Origin: Bacteroidota bacterium
Lineage (GTDB): Bacteria > Bacteroidota > Bacteroidia > 2-12-FULL-35-15
Direction of reading: 5' to 3'
DNA length: 7,169 nucleotides
Assembly: GCA_021413595.1 (NCBI GenBank)
Contig: JAIOQD010000569.1
Span: 1 to 7,169 of the forward strand
Made by a program: the position numbers and the translations under genes. This document shows positions 5,033 to 7,169 of the stretch, piece by piece. A model generated the notes under the pieces. That model had not been told where the DNA came from. It saw only the letters and a program-made list of their open reading frames with translations, and did no database searches. How positions within the stretch are numbered: position 1 is the first letter of the stretch; each line of letters starts with the position of its first letter.

Positions 5033-7169
5033 TTAAGCCCCAACTTTAATAGTAACATTCGTTCCCTCATTATCTTCTCCATTATCTTTATCACCTCCTT
5101 TTAAGGACTTTATATTATTATCAGGTGTACGGTCAATTAGTTTGTTATATGGATCAATTCCAACTTTTATCGGTTCTTCATTAACGATAATTTCAAATTC
5201 CATTTTATTTTTATTGATCTTACGTTTTTGTAAATACAATTCAGTTTCTGTTTTTTTGTCTTTCACCAGTTTACTTCCAAATACACCAATATCCATCCAA
5301 TCATTAACTGCAACATCTTTCATTTTACCAATGCTGTCAGCTTTCATTTTTTTGCTTTCGACAGAAAATTTAACTAAATATTTTCCATCTTTTGTTTTTG
5401 TATAAGAACATTTTGTTGTTTTATTTTCATACAAAGTGATAGTTTCAAACATATCGTTGATGATGTATTTCAGGCTGTCGGGAGTAGCTGCTTTCAGATA
5501 ATTGATGAACTCAATTGAATTGGTATATGGCGGTTCCTGGAAGGCAACTTTTTTAATATACTTTGCAAGTGCTGCATTTAATGAATCTTCGCCTATATAA
5601 TCTTTCAAGGCATACATTACAACGCTTCCTTTATTGTAATGAATATATTGTTGGTTTTCAACTAACAGCAATGGACGTTCTTTTTTTCCTTCAGTAGCTC
5701 TGCCTTTTAAATATTGATTCATTTCATATTTCAAGAATTTTTTCATTGCTTCTTTCCCATATTCTTTTTCCATTACCATCAATGCCGAATATTGCGACAT
5801 TGTTTCCGACATAATTGTGGAGCCCTGAACATTTCCTCCAATCACCTGATGTGCCCACCATTGATGCGCTACTTCATGAGCAGTAACATAAAAAGGATAG
5901 TCGATCGATTCAGGATCAGTATCATAAACTTTAGCAATAAAACCTATGCCTTCCGAAAATGGGATCGTATTGGGGAATGACTGCGCAAATGTTGCATACC
6001 GTGGAAATTCTAATATACGAACTTGCTTGTGCTGGTAGGGGCTAAAGTTTTTGGTATAATAATCAAGGGCTTTTTTTATTCCTTTTATCATTCTTTCTAT
6101 ATTATACTCATGGCCTTCATTGTAGTAAATTTCAATCGCCACTGCCTGCCCGGATCTTGAATTAGGATCAGTCCATTTGTCGCGTTTCACTTCGTAACGG
6201 GCAGAAAGGAATGAATAGAAATTTAAAATTTTACTATCCATTTTATAATGAAAATAGTTTCTATTGTCCTGTTGCCAACTTTTAAGCAAATAGCCCGGTG
6301 CCACTGCCATTTGATCAAGGGAAGTACTCATTGTACATTCAAAATCTATCCAGTCTGCATCATTACTAATGTATGTATTCATTCGCGCAAGAGTATCATT
6401 GACATTCGCCATACGTTCTTTTTTACCTAAACCATATTTTTTTCGGGACGCATCATCACCCAATTCACCTTGTTCGGAATATCCTAAACTTGGTAATAAC
6501 TGATTATTAAAGAAAGTGCCATTATAAACAATGGAAGTTCCGGCATCTGAATTTTTAAATCCTTTAGGGAAATAGTCTAAATTCATTTCAAATTTAATGG
6601 AATCTCCCGGTAGGAGAGCGGTTGCAAGTTTGTAAATTTGAAATCCATTTTCTTTATCATTTAACAATAGAGTGGTAGTCTTATTAAATTTTAATTCGTT
6701 AATATGTATTTCGGTGAATAAATTAATAATAATACTATCAATAATTTTGTTCGTTTTATTTTTTAGAATATAATAACCGTTCATTTTAACACCACGTTCT
6801 TTCGGAAAAATATCGACATTCCAATTTGCAGCAACAATGCGCGGTTGAGGAGTTTTTGAATAACGTTTATATTTTTTTTCAAATTCAGCCTGTGCTTCTT
6901 CTTGTTTTTTTGAAGAAATATTTTTATTCAAAACGGAAGTGTTATAGTAAATAAATCCTCCACTCATTAAGAATACTAAAATCCCCAGAGACATTGCTAA
7001 TTTAGCTTTACCTGTAAATAAAGGCTTTGCGATACGTAAGCGATTTTTAAACCCTTTTTCTTTGCCTCGAACCCAAAGTAAATTGGATAGCAGAATAAGT
7101 ATAACTGCAAAACTGCTCCAATAGATCTTGAAAATCAGGAAGGAATAAATGCCATGCCCGTATCCATTC
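5033..7169 (-). CDS. ABC-2 permease/M1 aminopeptidase fusion, C-terminal part (partial at window edge)
   Basis: The frame is open from the window edge to the stop at 5033, giving 711 visible residues; the N-terminus lies outside. Residue numbers count from the edge. Two hydrophobic helices (about 15-32 and 58-76) are joined by a basic loop (WVRGKEKGFKNRLRIAKP), typical of the permease half. A large extracytoplasmic or cytosolic domain follows, with a beta-rich stretch (about 100-370) and then an M1 zinc peptidase core: H431-E432-V-A-H435 with third ligand E455, and catalytic tyrosine Y511 in HYNKG. The usual GxMEN motif is absent; E406 in PFSEG stands in its place. The ABC permease/M1 proteins I know in Bacteroidota are about 1,100-1,200 residues and follow an ABC ATPase gene, so about 400-500 residues and the ATPase are probably just beyond the edge. 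The ATG at 6994 lies within the second helix and is not the start. The substrate is unknown. Confidence 0.9.
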   Translation of the reverse strand, partial: NGYGHGIYSFLIFKIYWSSFAVILILLSNLLWVRGKEKGFKNRLRIAKPLFTGKAKLAMSLGILVFLMSGGFIYYNTSVLNKNISSKKQEEAQAEFEKKYKRYSKTPQPRIVAANWNVDIFPKERGVKMNGYYILKNKTNKIIDSIIINLFTEIHINELKFNKTTTLLLNDKENGFQIYKLATALLPGDSIKFEMNLDYFPKGFKNSDAGTSIVYNGTFFNNQLLPSLGYSEQGELGDDASRKKYGLGKKERMANVNDTLARMNTYISNDADWIDFECTMSTSLDQMAVAPGYLLKSWQQDNRNYFHYKMDSKILNFYSFLSARYEVKRDKWTDPNSRSGQAVAIEIYYNEGHEYNIERMIKGIKKALDYYTKNFSPYQHKQVRILEFPRYATFAQSFPNTIPFSEGIGFIAKVYDTDPESIDYPFYVTAHEVAHQWWAHQVIGGNVQGSTIMSETMSQYSALMVMEKEYGKEAMKKFLKYEMNQYLKGRATEGKKERPLLLVENQQYIHYNKGSVVMYALKDYIGEDSLNAALAKYIKKVAFQEPPYTNSIEFINYLKAATPDSLKYIINDMFETITLYENKTTKCSYTKTKDGKYLVKFSVESKKMKADSIGKMKDVAVNDWMDIGVFGSKLVKDKKTETELYLQKRKINKNKMEFEIIVNEEPIKVGIDPYNKLIDRTPDNNIKSLKGGDKDNGEDNEGTNVTIKVGA

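Noticed and set aside
5142..6430. Plus-strand open frames at 5142-5405, 5714-5980 and 6248-6430
   Set aside because: All are antisense to the M1 peptidase domain, and none has recognisable features.
6992..6994. ATG as the start of a 653-residue M1 peptidase
   Set aside because: The frame continues upstream without a stop to the window edge and encodes another membrane helix and a basic loop typical of the permease part, so this methionine is internal.

Overview
The window is AT-rich DNA from a member of the Bacteroidota, most likely a Chitinophagales or Sphingobacteriales-type organism. Three things point there. There is a perfect Bacteroidota-style promoter -7 element (TAAATTTG) with an upstream TTTG. 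Start codons follow A-rich tracts, mostly without a Shine-Dalgarno site. The protein families present (paired two-domain universal stress proteins, a DUF4197 lipoprotein, an ABC-permease/M1-peptidase fusion) are typical of the phylum. The taxonomic call is inference from content; no marker gene is present.

Layout. Positions 1-2045 hold a plus-strand unit: a promoter and small dyad, then two tandem paralogous universal stress protein genes (115-1002 and 1115-1993). A strong hairpin at 2008-2045 with an A-run before it and a T-run after it can terminate transcription from both sides. From the other side come three minus-strand genes, in transcription order: a DnaQ-like DEDDh exonuclease with an ExoX-type C-terminal domain (4447-3635), an acylpyruvase/FAH-family hydrolase (3581-2970), and a DUF4197 lipoprotein (2814-2062). 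The first two are 53 bp apart and probably co-transcribed. The last two are separated by 155 bp that carry two GC-rich palindromes in opposite orientation, which look like a REP-type repeat pair. A decayed copy of a similar element lies between the two stress genes.

Positions 4448-5032 carry no long gene. They do hold a 48-codon plus-strand gene for a very basic small protein (4647-4793). Its only promoter candidate would start transcription almost at the ATG. After it come an imperfect 44-nt hairpin, an open stretch without a start codon, and a weak two-way terminator hairpin. Positions 5033-7169 are the 3' part of a minus-strand gene that runs off the window. It encodes two membrane helices followed by a full zinc M1-type peptidase domain, which is the C-terminal part of an ABC-2 permease/M1 aminopeptidase fusion. 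The expected ATPase partner and the rest of the permease lie outside.

Most of the window is ordinary housekeeping or stress-related content. The items most worth a second look are the small basic protein gene, the non-canonical M1 active site in the permease fusion, and the repeat pair. I see no defence system, CRISPR array, insertion sequence, tRNA or rRNA.
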